This document shows positions 35,419 through 45,980 of a stretch of 64,000 nt of DNA, piece by piece. Positions within the stretch are counted from its first letter, which is position 1, and the number at the start of each line of letters is the position of its first letter. A program made the translations under genes and the position numbers. The DNA lies in the NCBI RefSeq assembly GCF_014851765.1, contig NZ_JACVAI010000005.1, positions 62,001 to 126,000 of the forward strand, written 5' to 3'. Under the pieces are notes generated by a model. That model was not told the DNA's origin. It did no database searches and saw nothing but the letters and a program-made list of their open reading frames with translations. Source of the DNA: Pseudomonas sp. PDM04 (GTDB taxonomy: Bacteria; Pseudomonadota; Gammaproteobacteria; Pseudomonadales; Pseudomonadaceae).

Positions 35419-36209
35419 GCGCGCTCCTGCCGCGTGGCGGCGCTGCGTTGGGAGAACACTTTGGCGAGCACGTGCTCGCGGGTTTCGATAAAGCGCGGGT
35501 CGGACTTGATCGCGCGAGCTGACTCACCGGCCGCGTAACGCTGAGCGAAATCCAGGTGCAGGCGCTCGACGATTTGTCCGGGATTGGGGGCGAGCAGAAT
35601 CAGGTCCGTGGCAAGAAATACCGCTTCTTCGATGTCGTGGGTGATCAGGAACACCGGTTTGGCGGCGCGCTGCCACACCTGCAACAGCAGTTCCTGCATC
35701 TGTTCGCGGGTGAAGGCATCGAGGGCGCCGAACGGTTCGTCCATCAGCAATACCCGAGGGTCAGCGGCCAGGGCGCGAGCCAGGCCGACCCGCTGCTTCT
35801 GCCCGCCCGAAAGCTGCCAGATCCGCCGTTGTTCGAAACCGGACAGGTCGACCAGCGCCAGCATCTCCCGGGCGCGGGCCTCGCGTTTTTCACGGGACAC
35901 GCCGGCCAGTTCGAGCCCGAAACCGACATTGGCCAGTACGTCCTGCCACGGCAGCAGGGCATCGTCCTGGAACACCACGCCCCGTTCGGCGCTCGGGCCT
36001 TTGACCGGCACGCCATCGAGGGTGATGCGCCCGGCGCTGGGTTCGACGAAGCCGGCAATCAGGTTCAACAGCGAGGTCTTGCCACTGCCGGAGGGGCCGA
36101 GGGCGACCAGCAGTTGCCGGGGCCCCAGGCTCAGGGAAATGTCCGACAGCACCGGTTCCGGGCTGCCGGGGTACTGTGCGCTGATGCGCTCCAGCTGTAG
36201 CAAGGCCAT
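35415..36209 (-). CDS. tauB: Taurine ABC transporter ATP-binding protein TauB
   Basis: This 264-residue ATPase has Walker [10 protein letters not shown], signature LSGGQKQR, Walker [13 protein letters not shown] and switch ITHDIEEA, the form seen in nitrate/sulfonate/taurine importers. It sits between tauA (15 bases) and tauC (overlap), confirming the system. Confidence 0.95.
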   Translation of the reverse strand: MALLQLERISAQYPGSPEPVLSDISLSLGPRQLLVALGPSGSGKTSLLNLIAGFVEPSAGRITLDGVPVKGPSAERGVVFQDDALLPWQDVLANVGFGLELAGVSREKREARAREMLALVDLSGFEQRRIWQLSGGQKQRVGLARALAADPRVLLMDEPFGALDAFTREQMQELLLQVWQRAAKPVFLITHDIEEAVFLATDLILLAPNPGQIVERLHLDFAQRYAAGESARAIKSDPRFIETREHVLAKVFSQRSAATRQERA

Positions 36210-36224
36210 CGCGATCTACTCCGA

Positions 36225-37202
36225 TCAGTTGGTGATGAACTTGGCGCTGACGTACGGTGCGTAGTCCGGCAGCACGGCCTCGACCTTGCCTTGCTCCTTG
36301 AGGAACACAGCGGTGTCGGTGATGGCTTTGGTGGTCGGTGCACCGAGGCTGCTCACCTGGTCAGCTGCCAGAGGGTAGACGTTGCCTTGCAGCAGCAACG
36401 GAATGTCGCTGGCCTTGGCGCCGGACAGCTTCACCAGCTTGTCGACGTTGCTCTGGTTGGCGAGCCAGGCTTTCGGGTCCTTGCGGTAGTCGGCGTAGGC
36501 GTCGAGGGTGACTTTGGCGAAGGCGGTGACGATGTCCGGGTGCTTCTCGGCGAAGTCCTTGCGCACGATCCAGGCATCGAAGGTCGGTGCGCCGAACTTG
36601 GCCAGCTCACCGGAGGTGATCAGCACTTTGCCGTTCTCCTTGGCCACGCCAAGCGCCGGGTCCCACACGTAGGTGGCATCGATGTCACCGCGTTTCCAGG
36701 CGGCGATGATCGCCGGTGGCGCGAGGTTGAGCACGGTGACCTTCGACGGGTCGATGTTCCAGTGTTTCAGTGCGGCCAGCAGGCTGTAGTGGCCGGTGGA
36801 AACGAACGGCACGGCGATTTTCTTGCCGATCAGGTCCTGCGGTGTCTTGATCCCGGAACCGTCTCGGGCGACCAGGGCTTCGGCGGCGCCGATCTGGGTG
36901 GCGATGAGGAAGGTTTCCACCGGGACCTTGCGGGTGATGGCCGCAGTCAGGGGGCTGGAGCCCAGGTAGCCGATCTGCACGTCGCCGGAGGCGATGGCGG
37001 CGATGATGTCGGCACCGTTATCGAATTTGCGCCAGTTGATGTCGGCTTTGGTGGCCTTTTCATAGGCGCCGTCGGCCTGGGCGACTTTGGCCGGGTCGAC
37101 GGTGGTCTGGTAGGCGACGGTGACGTCGGCCGCCTGGGCAAACAGACTCGCGGCAGCCAACGATGCGGCCGCCAGGAGGCGAAGGGGGAAGTGCAGTTTC
37201 AT
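36225..37202 (-). CDS. tauA: Taurine-binding periplasmic protein TauA
   Basis: This 325-residue receptor has a signal peptide cleaved after FAQA near residue 24. The mature protein starts DVTVAYQTTVDPAKVAQ and contains WRKFDNGADIIAAIASGDVQ and YLGSSPLTAAI, typical of TauA. It heads tauABCD. An AT-rich promoter region lies directly upstream, in keeping with sulfate-starvation induction of tau genes by CysB and a partner regulator in other bacteria. Confidence 0.95.
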   Translation of the reverse strand: MKLHFPLRLLAAASLAAASLFAQAADVTVAYQTTVDPAKVAQADGAYEKATKADINWRKFDNGADIIAAIASGDVQIGYLGSSPLTAAITRKVPVETFLIATQIGAAEALVARDGSGIKTPQDLIGKKIAVPFVSTGHYSLLAALKHWNIDPSKVTVLNLAPPAIIAAWKRGDIDATYVWDPALGVAKENGKVLITSGELAKFGAPTFDAWIVRKDFAEKHPDIVTAFAKVTLDAYADYRKDPKAWLANQSNVDKLVKLSGAKASDIPLLLQGNVYPLAADQVSSLGAPTTKAITDTAVFLKEQGKVEAVLPDYAPYVSAKFITN

Positions 37203-37239
37203 GGGGAAGCTCCTTGTCAGGCGACCGAGGATCGGCGTG

Positions 37240-37305
37240 AAAGGAGACTAAATGATCTAAGAATTAGAAAATAAATAACTTTTTCGAATTAGCTTAGCGT
37301 GGAAG
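37240..37305 (-). promoter_or_regulatory. AT-rich promoter region of tauABCD
   Basis: The stretch 37245-37297 is strongly AT-rich. On the minus strand it has ATTCGAAAAAG followed by TTATTTATTTTC. ATTCGAAAAAG resembles ATTCCAAAAAG upstream of the SfnB operon. Exact promoter boxes are not assigned. Confidence 0.45.
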
Positions 37306-37334
37306 GATTTTAAGGTAACCGCAGCGCGGTCCAG

Positions 37335-37396
37335 GGCGAGCGGGCTCGCGGCCACAGGGATGACACTGAGCCTGTGGGCACGAGCCCGTTCGCGAC
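37335..37396. repeat. Degenerate REP inverted pair
   Basis: GGCGAGCGGGCTCGCGGCCAC (from 37335) and an inverted, diverged copy ending at 37396 lie between tauA upstream DNA and the gshA stop. Confidence 0.8.
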
Positions 37397-37420
37397 AAAG
37401 GTCCGCAGGACCTTCGAGGA

Positions 37421-39004
37421 TCAGTTGCTGATCGCCAGGATGCTCGCCTGATACGACCCGACAAATACATCGAAATCGCCGACTTCGTTCTGCTCCAGTT
37501 CCACTTGCTCGGCCAGCGACGCCCGCGCGCGCTCTTCAAACGCGGCCTGCGCTTCGCGGCTCAGGGGCTCGCTGCGGAAAAACTCCGCATGGGCCTGGCT
37601 CTGGCGCAGGGAGAACTGGCTGAAGCTTTCCTTGTGCTCGGCCATCGCCGCCAGCACCTGGGCCGAAGGTGTCAGGGACGGGTCCCGGACCTTCGCCAAC
37701 TGTGCATCCAGCGCCTTGCTGTGGGCATCGCCGCCATGGCTCTGGTCCAGCAACGCCGCCAGGGGGGCAATCTTCTCGAGCAACTCGCTGGCCCACTCCT
37801 TGAGGTCGACCGGCTGGCCGTCGCGTTGCAGTTGCAGGCCCGGACGGCGGCCCTCCTTGACCACGCTGAGGAAGTTCGAGGTGGCACCGCTGCATGAACT
37901 GTTGGTCAGCAGCGGGCTGTCGTTCAGCGCGCAGTACAGCAGGAAGGCGTCGATGAAGCGCGACTCGGTAAGGTCGATGCCCATCGGCAGGAACGGGTTG
38001 ATGTCCAGGCAGCGCACTTCGACGTACTGAATGCCACGGGCCATCAGCGCCTGGATCGGCCGCTCGCCGGTGTAGGTCACGCGTTTGGGGCGGATGTTGG
38101 AGTAGTACTCGTTTTCGATCTGCAGGATGTTGGTGTTGAGCTGAACCCACTCACCGTCCTGATGGGTGCCGATTTCCACATAGGGCGCATAGGGTGTGGC
38201 CACGGCCTGGCGCAGGCTGTCGGTGTAGCTCGCCAGGTCGTTGTAGCACGGCGTCAGGCCGGCCTGGGCGCTGCTCTGGTAACCCAGGTCACTCATGCGC
38301 AGGCTGGTGGCGTACGGCAGGTACAGGGTGTCCGGATCCAGTTGTTCCAACTGGTGCGAGCGGCCGCGCAGGAAACCGGCGTCCAGCGCCGGCGAGGCAC
38401 CGAACAGGTACATCAACAGCCAGCTGTAGCGACGGAAGTTGCGGATCAGGGCGATGTAGGACGACGACTGATAGTCGCGATCGGTGCCGACGAAACCCTC
38501 GGCCTGCTTGAGCAGCGGCCAGAGTTTTTCCGGCAGGGAAAAGTTGTAGTGGATCCCGGCAATGCACTGCATGGTCTTGCCGTAGCGCAGGGCCAGGCCC
38601 TTGCGGTACACATACTTGAGCTGCCCGATGTTGGAGGTGCCGTAATAGGCGATCGGGATATCTTCCTCGGCCGGCAACGGGCACGGCATCGACGGACTCC
38701 ACAGGTACTCGTTGCCGAGCTTGCTGTAGGCAAAGCGGTGAATGCTGTCCAGACTCGCCAGCGTGTCGGCCGGGTCAGGCAGGGCCGGAGTGATGAACTC
38801 CAGCAGCGACTCGGAGTAGTCGGTGGTGATTTGTTCGTTGGTCAGCGCGGAACCCAATGCTTCCGGGTGCGGCGTTTGCGCCAGGCGACCTTCGCCGGTC
38901 ACGCGCAGGCATTCACGTTCGATGCCGTGAAGGCACTGTTCGAGCAGAGAGAGGTTAGCGCGCTCGCCGAGCAGAGCCAGGCGGCGGTTGAGAAGTTCGC
39001 TCAA
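37421..39004 (-). CDS. gshA: Glutamate--cysteine ligase GshA
   Basis: This enzyme joins glutamate and cysteine, the first and controlling step of glutathione synthesis. It belongs to the proteobacterial GshA family, with [28 protein letters not shown] and [10 protein letters not shown] present. The TTG at 39004 follows AAGGAATCCAAC and gives 527 residues, the length of P. aeruginosa GshA; a GTG five codons upstream lacks a ribosome site. It is transcribed alone. It draws on the cysteine pool fed by the sulfur genes to its left. Confidence 0.95.
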   Translation of the reverse strand: MSELLNRRLALLGERANLSLLEQCLHGIERECLRVTGEGRLAQTPHPEALGSALTNEQITTDYSESLLEFITPALPDPADTLASLDSIHRFAYSKLGNEYLWSPSMPCPLPAEEDIPIAYYGTSNIGQLKYVYRKGLALRYGKTMQCIAGIHYNFSLPEKLWPLLKQAEGFVGTDRDYQSSSYIALIRNFRRYSWLLMYLFGASPALDAGFLRGRSHQLEQLDPDTLYLPYATSLRMSDLGYQSSAQAGLTPCYNDLASYTDSLRQAVATPYAPYVEIGTHQDGEWVQLNTNILQIENEYYSNIRPKRVTYTGERPIQALMARGIQYVEVRCLDINPFLPMGIDLTESRFIDAFLLYCALNDSPLLTNSSCSGATSNFLSVVKEGRRPGLQLQRDGQPVDLKEWASELLEKIAPLAALLDQSHGGDAHSKALDAQLAKVRDPSLTPSAQVLAAMAEHKESFSQFSLRQSQAHAEFFRSEPLSREAQAAFEERARASLAEQVELEQNEVGDFDVFVGSYQASILAISN

Positions 39005-39128
39005 GTTGGATTCCTTCACGCGTCAGTCGCCCCAATATGGGGGTGGTCAAGACGGTCTACAAGGGTGAAGTTAAAACTGGCGTTTTCGCCTGGTTTTTGT
39101 CGCCGGTTGATCAATTTTTGAACAATCG

Positions 39129-39219
39129 CTGTGGGAGCGAGCCAGCTCGCGATAGCGGTGTGTCAGTCACGTCGTTGCCGTCTGATACTCCGCTATCGCG
39201 AGCTGGCTCGCTCCCACAG
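39129..39219. repeat. REP inverted pair (perfect 29-base arms)
   Basis: The arms 39129-39157 and 39191-39219 are exact inverted copies, extending through GATAGCG beyond the REP core; the centre is GCGAGCTGGCTCGC. It lies upstream of gshA, after the thioesterase gene. Confidence 0.95.
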
Positions 39220-39247
39220 GAAATTAACTCAAATCGATGAACTCTAG

Positions 39248-39631
39248 CTACAGGACAGCGAACGTGCCTTGTGCTTTTGCGACGAGCTTGTCGCCCTGCA
39301 TCACGTCCGCTTCGACCACCAGCGTGCGTCGGCCCGGATGGATCACCCGCGCCGTGCACATCACTTCACCGTCGGACACGGCGCGAATGTAGTTGATCTT
39401 GCATTCGATGGTCGCGCTCTGCTGGTCGAAGCCGTGGGTGCTGGAGCAGGCCAGCCCCATGGCAATGTCCACCAGGCTGAACAGGGCCCCGCCGTGCAGC
39501 TTGCCGCCCCGATTGCGCAAGGGCGGTTCAAGGGCCAGGGCGACCTGCGCCACCCCGGTTTCCAGGCTGTGCACGCGGCAGCCCAGGTGCTTGAAAAACG
39601 CGCTTTCGGTCAGCCCGGCCGGGATGTCCAT
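39248..39631 (-). CDS. PaaI-family hotdog thioesterase
   Basis: This 127-residue single hotdog domain carries GGKLHGGALFSLVDIAMG, the PaaI/YdiI-type active-site region, and would hydrolyse an acyl-CoA. The substrate is unknown. Its ATG overlaps the tex stop by one base, so it is translationally coupled to tex. Confidence 0.9.
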   Translation of the reverse strand: MDIPAGLTESAFFKHLGCRVHSLETGVAQVALALEPPLRNRGGKLHGGALFSLVDIAMGLACSSTHGFDQQSATIECKINYIRAVSDGEVMCTARVIHPGRRTLVVEADVMQGDKLVAKAQGTFAVL

Positions 39632-41949
39632 CAGCGTTTCTTCAACTGCTTGGCGTTGGCGAACAGCGACGCCATGGCGTTGTTGGTCGGGGCCGCCGCC
39701 GTGGTTTCCTTGCGCGGGGCGTTGTTCTGTCGCGGTGCCGATCCCGGGCGCGCGCCACGGGCGCCGTCGATCTTCTCCCCCGGGGTGTCGCCCATGCGCA
39801 TCGACAGACCCACGCGTTTGCGCGGAATGTCGACTTCCATCACCTTCACTTTCACCACGTCACCGGCTTTCACCGCTTCACGCGGGTCCTTGATGAACTT
39901 CTCCGACAGCGCAGAAATGTGCACCAGACCGTCCTGATGCACGCCGATGTCGACGAAGGCGCCGAAGGCGGTCACGTTGGTGACCACGCCTTCGAGGATC
40001 ATCCCCGGTTGCAGGTCCTTGAGGTCTTCGACGCCTTCCTGGAACTCGGCGGTCTTGAACTCGGGGCGCGGGTCGCGTCCGGGTTTTTCCAGCTCCTGCA
40101 GAATGTCGGTGACCGTCGGCAGGCCGAAGGTTTCGTCGGTGTACTTCTTCGGATCGAGGCGCTTGAGGAACGCAGCGTCACCGATCAGCGAGCGGATGTC
40201 GCGGTCGGTTTCAGCGGCGATGCGTTGCACCAGCGGGTAGGCCTCCGGGTGCACCGCCGACGAATCCAACGGGTTGTCGCCGTTCATCACGCGCAGGAAA
40301 CCGGCGGCCTGTTCGAAGGTTTTTTCGCCCAGGCGCGCGACTTTCTTCAACGCTGCACGGGTTTTGAACGCGCCGTGCTCGTCACGGTGGCTGACAATGT
40401 TCTGCGCCAGGGTCGCATTGAGGCCGGAGATGCGCGCCAACAGCGCGACCGAAGCGGTGTTCACGTCCACGCCCACGGCGTTCACGCAGTCTTCGACCAC
40501 CGCGTCCAGGCCGCGCGCCAGTTTCAACTGCGACACGTCATGCTGGTATTGGCCGACACCGATGGATTTCGGATCGATTTTCACCAGTTCGGCCAGCGGG
40601 TCCTGCAAGCGACGGGCGATCGACACCGCGCCACGGATGGACACGTCCAGGTCCGGGAATTCCTTGGCGGCCAGTTCCGATGCCGAGTACACCGATGCAC
40701 CGGCCTCGGACACCATGACCTTGGTCATCTTCATGGCCGGGTATTTCTTGATCAGCTCGATCGCCAGTTTGTCGGTTTCGCGGCTGGCGGTGCCGTTGCC
40801 GATGGCGATCAGGTCCACCGAGTGCTTGGCGCACAGGGCGGCGAGGATGGCCAGGGTCTGGTCCCACTTGTTATGCGGCACGTGCGGATAGACCGTGGCG
40901 TGATCCAGCAACTTGCCGGTGGCATCGACCACGGCGACCTTGCACCCGGTGCGCAGGCCCGGGTCGAGGCCCAGGGTCGCGCGCGGGCCGGCCGGCGCCG
41001 ACAGCAGCAAGTCGTGCAGGTTGTGGGCGAACACGTTGATCGCTTCGGTTTCCGCGCCATCGCGCAGCTCGCCCAGCAGGTCGGTTTCGAGGTGCGTGTA
41101 GAGCTTGACCTTCCAGGTCCAGCGCACCACTTCGCCCAGCCATTTGTCGGCCGGGCGGTTCTGGTTCTGGATGCCGACGTGCTGGGCGATCATGCCCTCG
41201 CACGGGTGCAGGGTGCCTGGCAACTCGTCGCCGACTTTCAGCGCGGAGCTGAGAATGCCTTCGTTGCGGCCACGGAAAATCGCCAGGGCACGGTGCGACG
41301 GCATGCTTTTGAGCGGTTCGTCGTGTTCGAAGTAGTCGCGGAACTTGGCGCCTTCCTCTTCCTTGCCGGCAATCACGCGGGCGCTGAGGATGGCTTCCTG
41401 CTTGAGGTAGCTGCGCAGCTTTTCCAGCAGGCCGGCGTCTTCGGCGAAGCGCTCCATGAGGATGTACTTGGCGCCCTCGAGGGCGGCCTTCACATCGGCC
41501 ACGCCTTTTTCGGCGTCGATGAAACGCGCGGCTTCGGTGTCCGGGCTCAGGGTCGGGTCGTTGAACAGGCCGTCGGCCAGCTCGCCGAGGCCGGCTTCCA
41601 GGGCGATCTGGCCCTTGGTGCGGCGCTTCTGCTTGTACGGCAGGTACAAGTCTTCGAGGCGGGTCTTGGTGTCGGCGAGCTTGATGTCGCGTTCCAGTTG
41701 CGGGGTCAGCTTGCCCTGTTCCTGGATGCTGGCGAGGATGCTGATACGCCGTTCGTCGAGTTCTCGCAGGTAGCGCAGACGCTCTTCCAGGTGCCGCAGT
41801 TGAGTGTCATCGAGACTGCCGGTCACTTCTTTCCGGTAACGGGCGATGAAGGGAACGGTAGAACCTTCATCGAGTAGCGCGACGGCCGCTTCGACCTGTT
41901 GTGGGCGGACGCCGAGTTCCTCGGCGATGCGGCTGTTGATGCTGTCCAT
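39631..41949 (-). CDS. Tex-family RNA-binding transcriptional accessory protein
   Basis: This 772-residue cytoplasmic protein is started at [13 protein letters not shown]; a 14-codon upstream extension is not family-like. The order is Tex N-terminal domain, YqgF-like fold ([15 protein letters not shown] near residue 325), helix-hairpin-helix segments (near residue 500-560) and a C-terminal S1 RNA-binding domain ([21 protein letters not shown] near residue 645). A low-complexity tail follows. Tex proteins affect transcription and RNA processing. The gene lies back to back with ompR, as in many gammaproteobacteria. Confidence 0.95.
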   Translation of the reverse strand: MDSINSRIAEELGVRPQQVEAAVALLDEGSTVPFIARYRKEVTGSLDDTQLRHLEERLRYLRELDERRISILASIQEQGKLTPQLERDIKLADTKTRLEDLYLPYKQKRRTKGQIALEAGLGELADGLFNDPTLSPDTEAARFIDAEKGVADVKAALEGAKYILMERFAEDAGLLEKLRSYLKQEAILSARVIAGKEEEGAKFRDYFEHDEPLKSMPSHRALAIFRGRNEGILSSALKVGDELPGTLHPCEGMIAQHVGIQNQNRPADKWLGEVVRWTWKVKLYTHLETDLLGELRDGAETEAINVFAHNLHDLLLSAPAGPRATLGLDPGLRTGCKVAVVDATGKLLDHATVYPHVPHNKWDQTLAILAALCAKHSVDLIAIGNGTASRETDKLAIELIKKYPAMKMTKVMVSEAGASVYSASELAAKEFPDLDVSIRGAVSIARRLQDPLAELVKIDPKSIGVGQYQHDVSQLKLARGLDAVVEDCVNAVGVDVNTASVALLARISGLNATLAQNIVSHRDEHGAFKTRAALKKVARLGEKTFEQAAGFLRVMNGDNPLDSSAVHPEAYPLVQRIAAETDRDIRSLIGDAAFLKRLDPKKYTDETFGLPTVTDILQELEKPGRDPRPEFKTAEFQEGVEDLKDLQPGMILEGVVTNVTAFGAFVDIGVHQDGLVHISALSEKFIKDPREAVKAGDVVKVKVMEVDIPRKRVGLSMRMGDTPGEKIDGARGARPGSAPRQNNAPRKETTAAAPTNNAMASLFANAKQLKKR

Positions 41950-42310
41950 AAAACCACCTGACAAATTGTGAAAGCAGGCTCGCAGGCGCACGAATAAGGG
42001 CTCGGCGAGTCTGGTTGAGCGGCCTGGCCAGCGCCGCTGCCTGGATCAACAGGCTTGCCGTTGACCCGTGAAATCGAACAATTACTGCGGCGACCAGGAA
42101 AAAAAAACAGAGGCCGCGGCAGCGATGATCAGACGTTGCCTGACACAAATGGCCGCGCATTATAACCAGCGTTCTGTCATTCGGGGGCATCACAGGGTGT
42201 AGGCACAATGCCCGTATTTCTGGCGGTGAAGGAAAAATCTGCTAACAATGCACACGGTGCGTATAACGGCAGCTACGCCATAATGCGCGCCGAGATCAAA
42301 GGAGCATCCA
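41950..42310. promoter_or_regulatory. Divergent tex/ompR intergenic region
   Basis: No gene is seen in these 361 bases. A minus-strand promoter for tex is expected near the CGCATTATAACC stretch (about 42,153). A plus-strand -10-like CCATAATG lies about 30 bases ahead of ompR (about 42,278), with AAAGGAG as the ompR ribosome site. Confidence 0.4.
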
Positions 42311-43051
42311 ATGAGCAGCACTGCAAACATTGCTGAAGGCGAAAAAATTCTTATCGTTGACGACGATCCGGGGCTCAGCAGCCTGCTGGAGCGCTTTTTC
42401 GTCAGCAAGGGCTACCGCGCCCGCGCCGTCCCGAACACTGAGCAAATGGACCGCCTGCTGGCGCGCGAGGTGTTCAACCTGGTCGTCCTCGACCTGATGC
42501 TGCCCGGCGAAGACGGTCTGACCGCCTGCCGCCGCCTGCGCAGCGCGAACAATCAGATTCCGATCATCATGCTCACCGCCAAGGGCGACGAGCTGAGCCG
42601 TATCAAGGGCCTGGAGCTGGGTGCCGACGATTACCTGGCCAAGCCGTTCAACCCCGATGAGCTGATGGCTCGCGTCAAGGCGGTTCTGCGCCGTCAATCG
42701 GCCCCGGTCCCGGGCGCGCCGGGCAGCGAAGAGGAAAGCGTGACCTTCGGGGACTACGAATTGTCCCTGGCCACCCGCGAGCTCAAGCGCGGTGCCGAAG
42801 TGCACATGCTCACTACCGGCGAGTTTGCGGTGCTCAAGGCACTGGTCATGAACGCCCGCCAGCCTCTGACCCGCGACAAGCTGATGAACCTGGCCCGTGG
42901 CCGTGAGTGGGATGCGCTGGAGCGTTCCATCGACGTGCAGATCTCCCGTCTGCGCCGGATGATCGAGCCTGATCCGTCCAAGCCGCGCTACATCCAGACC
43001 GTCTGGGGCGTGGGTTACGTGTTCGTTCCGGATGGCGCCGCCACCAAGTGA
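42311..43051 (+). CDS. ompR: Two-component response regulator OmpR
   Basis: This 246-residue regulator has a receiver domain with acidic pocket VDDDP, phospho-acceptor Asp61 in LVVLDLMLPGEDG and conserved Lys in LAKPF. The C-terminal winged helix (SVTFGDYELSLATREL to YIQTVWGVGYVFVP) is of OmpR type. With EnvZ it responds to osmolarity and envelope state. The kinase gene follows after 103 bases that contain a structured element. Confidence 0.94.
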   Translation: MSSTANIAEGEKILIVDDDPGLSSLLERFFVSKGYRARAVPNTEQMDRLLAREVFNLVVLDLMLPGEDGLTACRRLRSANNQIPIIMLTAKGDELSRIKGLELGADDYLAKPFNPDELMARVKAVLRRQSAPVPGAPGSEEESVTFGDYELSLATRELKRGAEVHMLTTGEFAVLKALVMNARQPLTRDKLMNLARGREWDALERSIDVQISRLRRMIEPDPSKPRYIQTVWGVGYVFVPDGAATK

Positions 43052-43061
43052 TCGGCGATTT

Positions 43062-43136
43062 GTAGGAGCGGGTGCTGCGGATGAAGTTGTCCGCAGACTC
43101 GCAATCCGCAATATGCGAGCATCGCTCGCTCCTGCA
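43062..43136 (+). repeat. Cloverleaf-like structured repeat between ompR and envZ
   Basis: An outer 9-base stem (GTAGGAGCG at 43062-43070 with CGCTCCTGC at 43127-43135, one G-U pair) encloses two hairpins: CTGCGGA/TCCGCAG (43075-43096) and CTCGCA/TGCGAG (43098-43119). The outer arms resemble a second class of repeat common in fluorescens-group genomes, distinct from the REP units elsewhere in the window. Confidence 0.6.
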
Positions 43137-43154
43137 AGTGTGTAGCGGTTATCC

Positions 43155-44468
43155 ATGAAAACCCCCGTGTGGTTCCCTCAGAGTTTCTTCTCCCGCACCC
43201 TGTGGCTGGTGCTGATCGTCGTCCTGTTCTCCAAGGCACTGACGCTGGTTTATCTGTTGATGAACGAGGACGTGTTGGTGGATCGCCAATACAGCCACGG
43301 CGTCGCCCTGACCCTGCGTGCCTATTGGGCGGCCGATGAAAACAACCGTGACAAGATTGCCGAGGCCGCAACCCTGATCCGGGTGGTGGGTGCCGGCGTG
43401 CCGGAAGGCGAGCAGCACTGGCCTTACAGCGAGATCTATCAGCGGCAGATGCAGGCCGAACTGGGCGCCGACACCGAGGTGCGATTGCGCATGCACTCGC
43501 CGCCGGCCTTGTGGGTCCGGGCCCCGAGCCTGGGCGACGGCTGGCTGAAAGTGCCGCTGTACCCGCATCCGCTGCGCGGCCAGAAAATCTGGAACGTACT
43601 CGGCTGGTTCCTCGCCATCGGCCTGTTGTCCACGGCCTCGGCCTGGATCTTCGTCAGTCAGCTCAACCAACCCCTGAAGCGTCTGGTCTACGCCGCCCGG
43701 CAACTGGGCCAGGGTCGCAGCGTGCGCCTGCCCATCAGCGACACGCCCAGTGAAATGACCGAGGTGTATCGCGCCTTCAACCAGATGGCTGAAGACGTCG
43801 AACAGGCGGGCCGCGAGCGCGAGCTGATGCTGGCTGGGGTCTCCCACGACTTGCGTACGCCGCTGACTCGCTTGCGATTGTCACTGGAACTGATGGGCGA
43901 CCGTAGCGACCTGACGGACGACATGGTCCGTGACATTGAAGACATGGACGCGATTCTCGACCAGTTCCTGGCCTTCATCCGCGACGGTCGCGACGAGTCG
44001 GTGGAAGAAGTCGACTTGACCGACCTGGTGCGCGAAGTCGCCGCACCGTACAACCAGAACGAAGAAAAGGTCAGGTTACGCCTGGAGCCGATCCAGCCGT
44101 TTCCATTGCGGCGCGTGTCAATGAAGCGTCTGCTGAACAACCTGATCGGTAATGCGCTGCATCACGCCGGCAGTGGCGTGGAAGTGGCGGCGCATGTGTC
44201 CGGGGATGTGAATGCACCGTACGTGGTGCTGAGCGTGATGGACCGGGGGGCGGGGATCGACCCGTCGGAGCTGGAGGCGATCTTCAACCCGTTCACCCGG
44301 GGGGATCGTGCCCGTGGCGGCAAAGGGACGGGCCTGGGCCTGGCGATTGTGAAGCGGATCGCGTCGATGCATGGCGGCAACGTCGAGCTGCGCAACCGCT
44401 CCGGTGGCGGGTTGGAAGCGCGGGTGCGCTTGCCGCTGGGGTTGTTGTTGCCGCGGGATGCGGTTTAG
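43155..44468 (+). CDS. envZ: Osmosensor histidine kinase EnvZ
   Basis: This 437-residue inner-membrane kinase has a first membrane helix near residues 15-37, a periplasmic domain of about 110 residues, a second helix near 146-168, then a HAMP linker. The dimerisation box AGVSHDLRTPLTRLRLSLEL follows with His231 as phospho-acceptor, and an ATPase domain (N box NNLIGNALHHA, G boxes DRGAGID and GGKGTGLGLAIV). It phosphorylates OmpR. It overlaps nothing and has a REP pair after it. Confidence 0.94.
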   Translation: MKTPVWFPQSFFSRTLWLVLIVVLFSKALTLVYLLMNEDVLVDRQYSHGVALTLRAYWAADENNRDKIAEAATLIRVVGAGVPEGEQHWPYSEIYQRQMQAELGADTEVRLRMHSPPALWVRAPSLGDGWLKVPLYPHPLRGQKIWNVLGWFLAIGLLSTASAWIFVSQLNQPLKRLVYAARQLGQGRSVRLPISDTPSEMTEVYRAFNQMAEDVEQAGRERELMLAGVSHDLRTPLTRLRLSLELMGDRSDLTDDMVRDIEDMDAILDQFLAFIRDGRDESVEEVDLTDLVREVAAPYNQNEEKVRLRLEPIQPFPLRRVSMKRLLNNLIGNALHHAGSGVEVAAHVSGDVNAPYVVLSVMDRGAGIDPSELEAIFNPFTRGDRARGGKGTGLGLAIVKRIASMHGGNVELRNRSGGGLEARVRLPLGLLLPRDAV

Positions 44469-44498
44469 CCGCTGGCATTCGGTTTGGGTCTGATACCC

Positions 44499-44553
44499 CT
44501 TCGCGAGCAGGCTCGCTCCCACAGGAAAAGTGGGCGCGAGCCTGTTCGCGAAG
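44499..44553. repeat. REP inverted pair
   Basis: The units at 44499-44523 and 44530-44553 are close inverted copies with only a 6-base loop, lying between the convergent envZ and rimK genes. Confidence 0.9.
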
Positions 44554-44582
44554 GCGACATCCCGGTCACCGCAAATTCACGA

Positions 44583-45488
44583 TCAACCCTTGCCCTTGGT
44601 CCGGGTCATGTTCGGCCCGCCATTCTTCTCAAGGTGCTCGATGATGATTCCCGCCACGTTCTTCCCGGTGGTGGTCTCGATCCCTTCCAGGCCGGGTGAC
44701 GAGTTCACTTCCATCACCAGCGGGCCGTGATTGGATCGCAGGATATCCACCCCCGCCACCGTCAGCCCCATGACCTTCGCCGCGCGCAACGCGGTCATGC
44801 GTTCTTCCGGTGTGATCTTGATCAGGCTGGCGCTGCCGCCGCGATGCAGGTTGGAGCGAAATTCACCGGGTTTGGCCTGGCGCTTCATCGCCGCAATCAC
44901 CTTGTCGCCGACCACGAAGCAGCGTATGTCCGCACCGCCGGCTTCCTTGATGTACTCCTGCACCATGATGTTCTGCTTGAGGCCCATGAACGCCTCGATC
45001 ACCGATTCCGCCGCCGTGGCGGTTTCGCACAGCACCACGCCGATGCCCTGGGTGCCTTCGAGCACCTTGATCACCAGCGGCGCGCCGTTGACCATGTCGA
45101 TCAGGTCGGGAATGTCATCGGGGGAGTGCGCAAACCCGGTCACCGGCAGGCCGATGCCACGGCGCGACAGCAATTGCAGCGAACGCAGTTTGTCCCGCGA
45201 GCGGGCGATGGCCACCGACTCGTTGAGCGGGAATACCCCCATCATTTCGAACTGGCGCAACACGGCGCAGCCATAAAACGTGACCGAAGCGCCGATCCGC
45301 GGGATCACGGCGTCGAAGCCTTCCAGCGGCTTGCCCCGGTAGTGGATCTGCGGCTTGTGGCTGGCAATGTTCATGTAGGCGCGCAGGGTGTCGATCACCA
45401 CCATTTCATGGCCACGCTCGGTGCCGGCTTCGACCAGACGACGAGTGGAATACAGACGCGGGTTCCGCGACAGCACAGCGATCTTCAT
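44583..45488 (-). CDS. rimK: Ribosomal protein S6 glutamate ligase RimK
   Basis: This 301-residue ATP-grasp ligase adds glutamates to the C-terminus of ribosomal protein S6 (RpsF). It starts [15 protein letters not shown], with the ATP-grasp elements [15 protein letters not shown] and [13 protein letters not shown]. The open frame runs far upstream through rimB, but the ATG at 45488 (overlapping the rimB stop by 4 bases) is the family start. In P. fluorescens SBW25 RimK activity is tuned by RimA, RimB and cyclic-di-GMP and affects the proteome during plant colonisation. Confidence 0.95.
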   Translation of the reverse strand: MKIAVLSRNPRLYSTRRLVEAGTERGHEMVVIDTLRAYMNIASHKPQIHYRGKPLEGFDAVIPRIGASVTFYGCAVLRQFEMMGVFPLNESVAIARSRDKLRSLQLLSRRGIGLPVTGFAHSPDDIPDLIDMVNGAPLVIKVLEGTQGIGVVLCETATAAESVIEAFMGLKQNIMVQEYIKEAGGADIRCFVVGDKVIAAMKRQAKPGEFRSNLHRGGSASLIKITPEERMTALRAAKVMGLTVAGVDILRSNHGPLVMEVNSSPGLEGIETTTGKNVAGIIIEHLEKNGGPNMTRTKGKG

Positions 45489-45964
45489 GCAACACCTGTG
45501 GAGGAGGTAGATACCGGGAACACCGGCTTGTCTTGTACATATTTGACGCCCGGACTGACCACCAGTTGGCCGTCGATCAGGGCCTTGGAGCCCAGGAGCA
45601 GGCGGTAGCGCATGGACTTGCGGCAAGCGAGGGTGAACTCGACCTGCCAGACCCGGTCGCCCAGGGCCAGGGTGGTGCTGACCACGTAGCGCTTCTGCGC
45701 CTGGCCGTTGGAGCTCTTGATGGTTTTCATCGTCACCAGGGGCGCCTCGCAACGCCGGTGACGCAGTTGCACCACCGTGCCCAGGTGCGCGGTGAAGCGC
45801 ACCCAGCTTTCGCCGTCGCGCTCGAACGGCTCGATATCGGTGGCATGCAGGCTGGAGGTGCTGGCGCCGGTGTCGATTTTTGCCCGCAGGCCCGCGACTC
45901 CCAGATCCGGGAGCGCCACCCACTCGCGCAGACCGACGACGGTCAAATGGTCAAATGTCTTCAA
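45485..45964 (-). CDS. rimB: RimB, retropepsin-like aspartic protease
   Basis: This 159-residue protein has the aspartic protease motif DTGAST at Asp31 and belongs to the RimB/RloA2-type family often labelled ATP-dependent zinc protease. It lies between rimA and rimK, overlapping rimK by 4 bases. In P. fluorescens SBW25 RimB removes glutamates added to RpsF by RimK, so it works against the ligase. Confidence 0.92.
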   Translation of the reverse strand: MKTFDHLTVVGLREWVALPDLGVAGLRAKIDTGASTSSLHATDIEPFERDGESWVRFTAHLGTVVQLRHRRCEAPLVTMKTIKSSNGQAQKRYVVSTTLALGDRVWQVEFTLACRKSMRYRLLLGSKALIDGQLVVSPGVKYVQDKPVFPVSTSSTGVA

Positions 45965-45980
45965 TAGGAACAGCCGCTGT

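Noticed and set aside
39919-41877. Long open frame (over 600 codons) antisense to tex
   Set aside because: It mirrors the codon bias of tex, has no ribosome site or recognisable domains, and such antisense frames are common in GC-rich genes. The same holds for antisense frames over metN, the RND pump and the molybdoenzyme.
44583-45923. rimK as a 446-codon protein
   Set aside because: The frame extends upstream only as an out-of-frame shadow of rimB. The ATG at 45488 gives the family start and a 4-base overlap with rimB.
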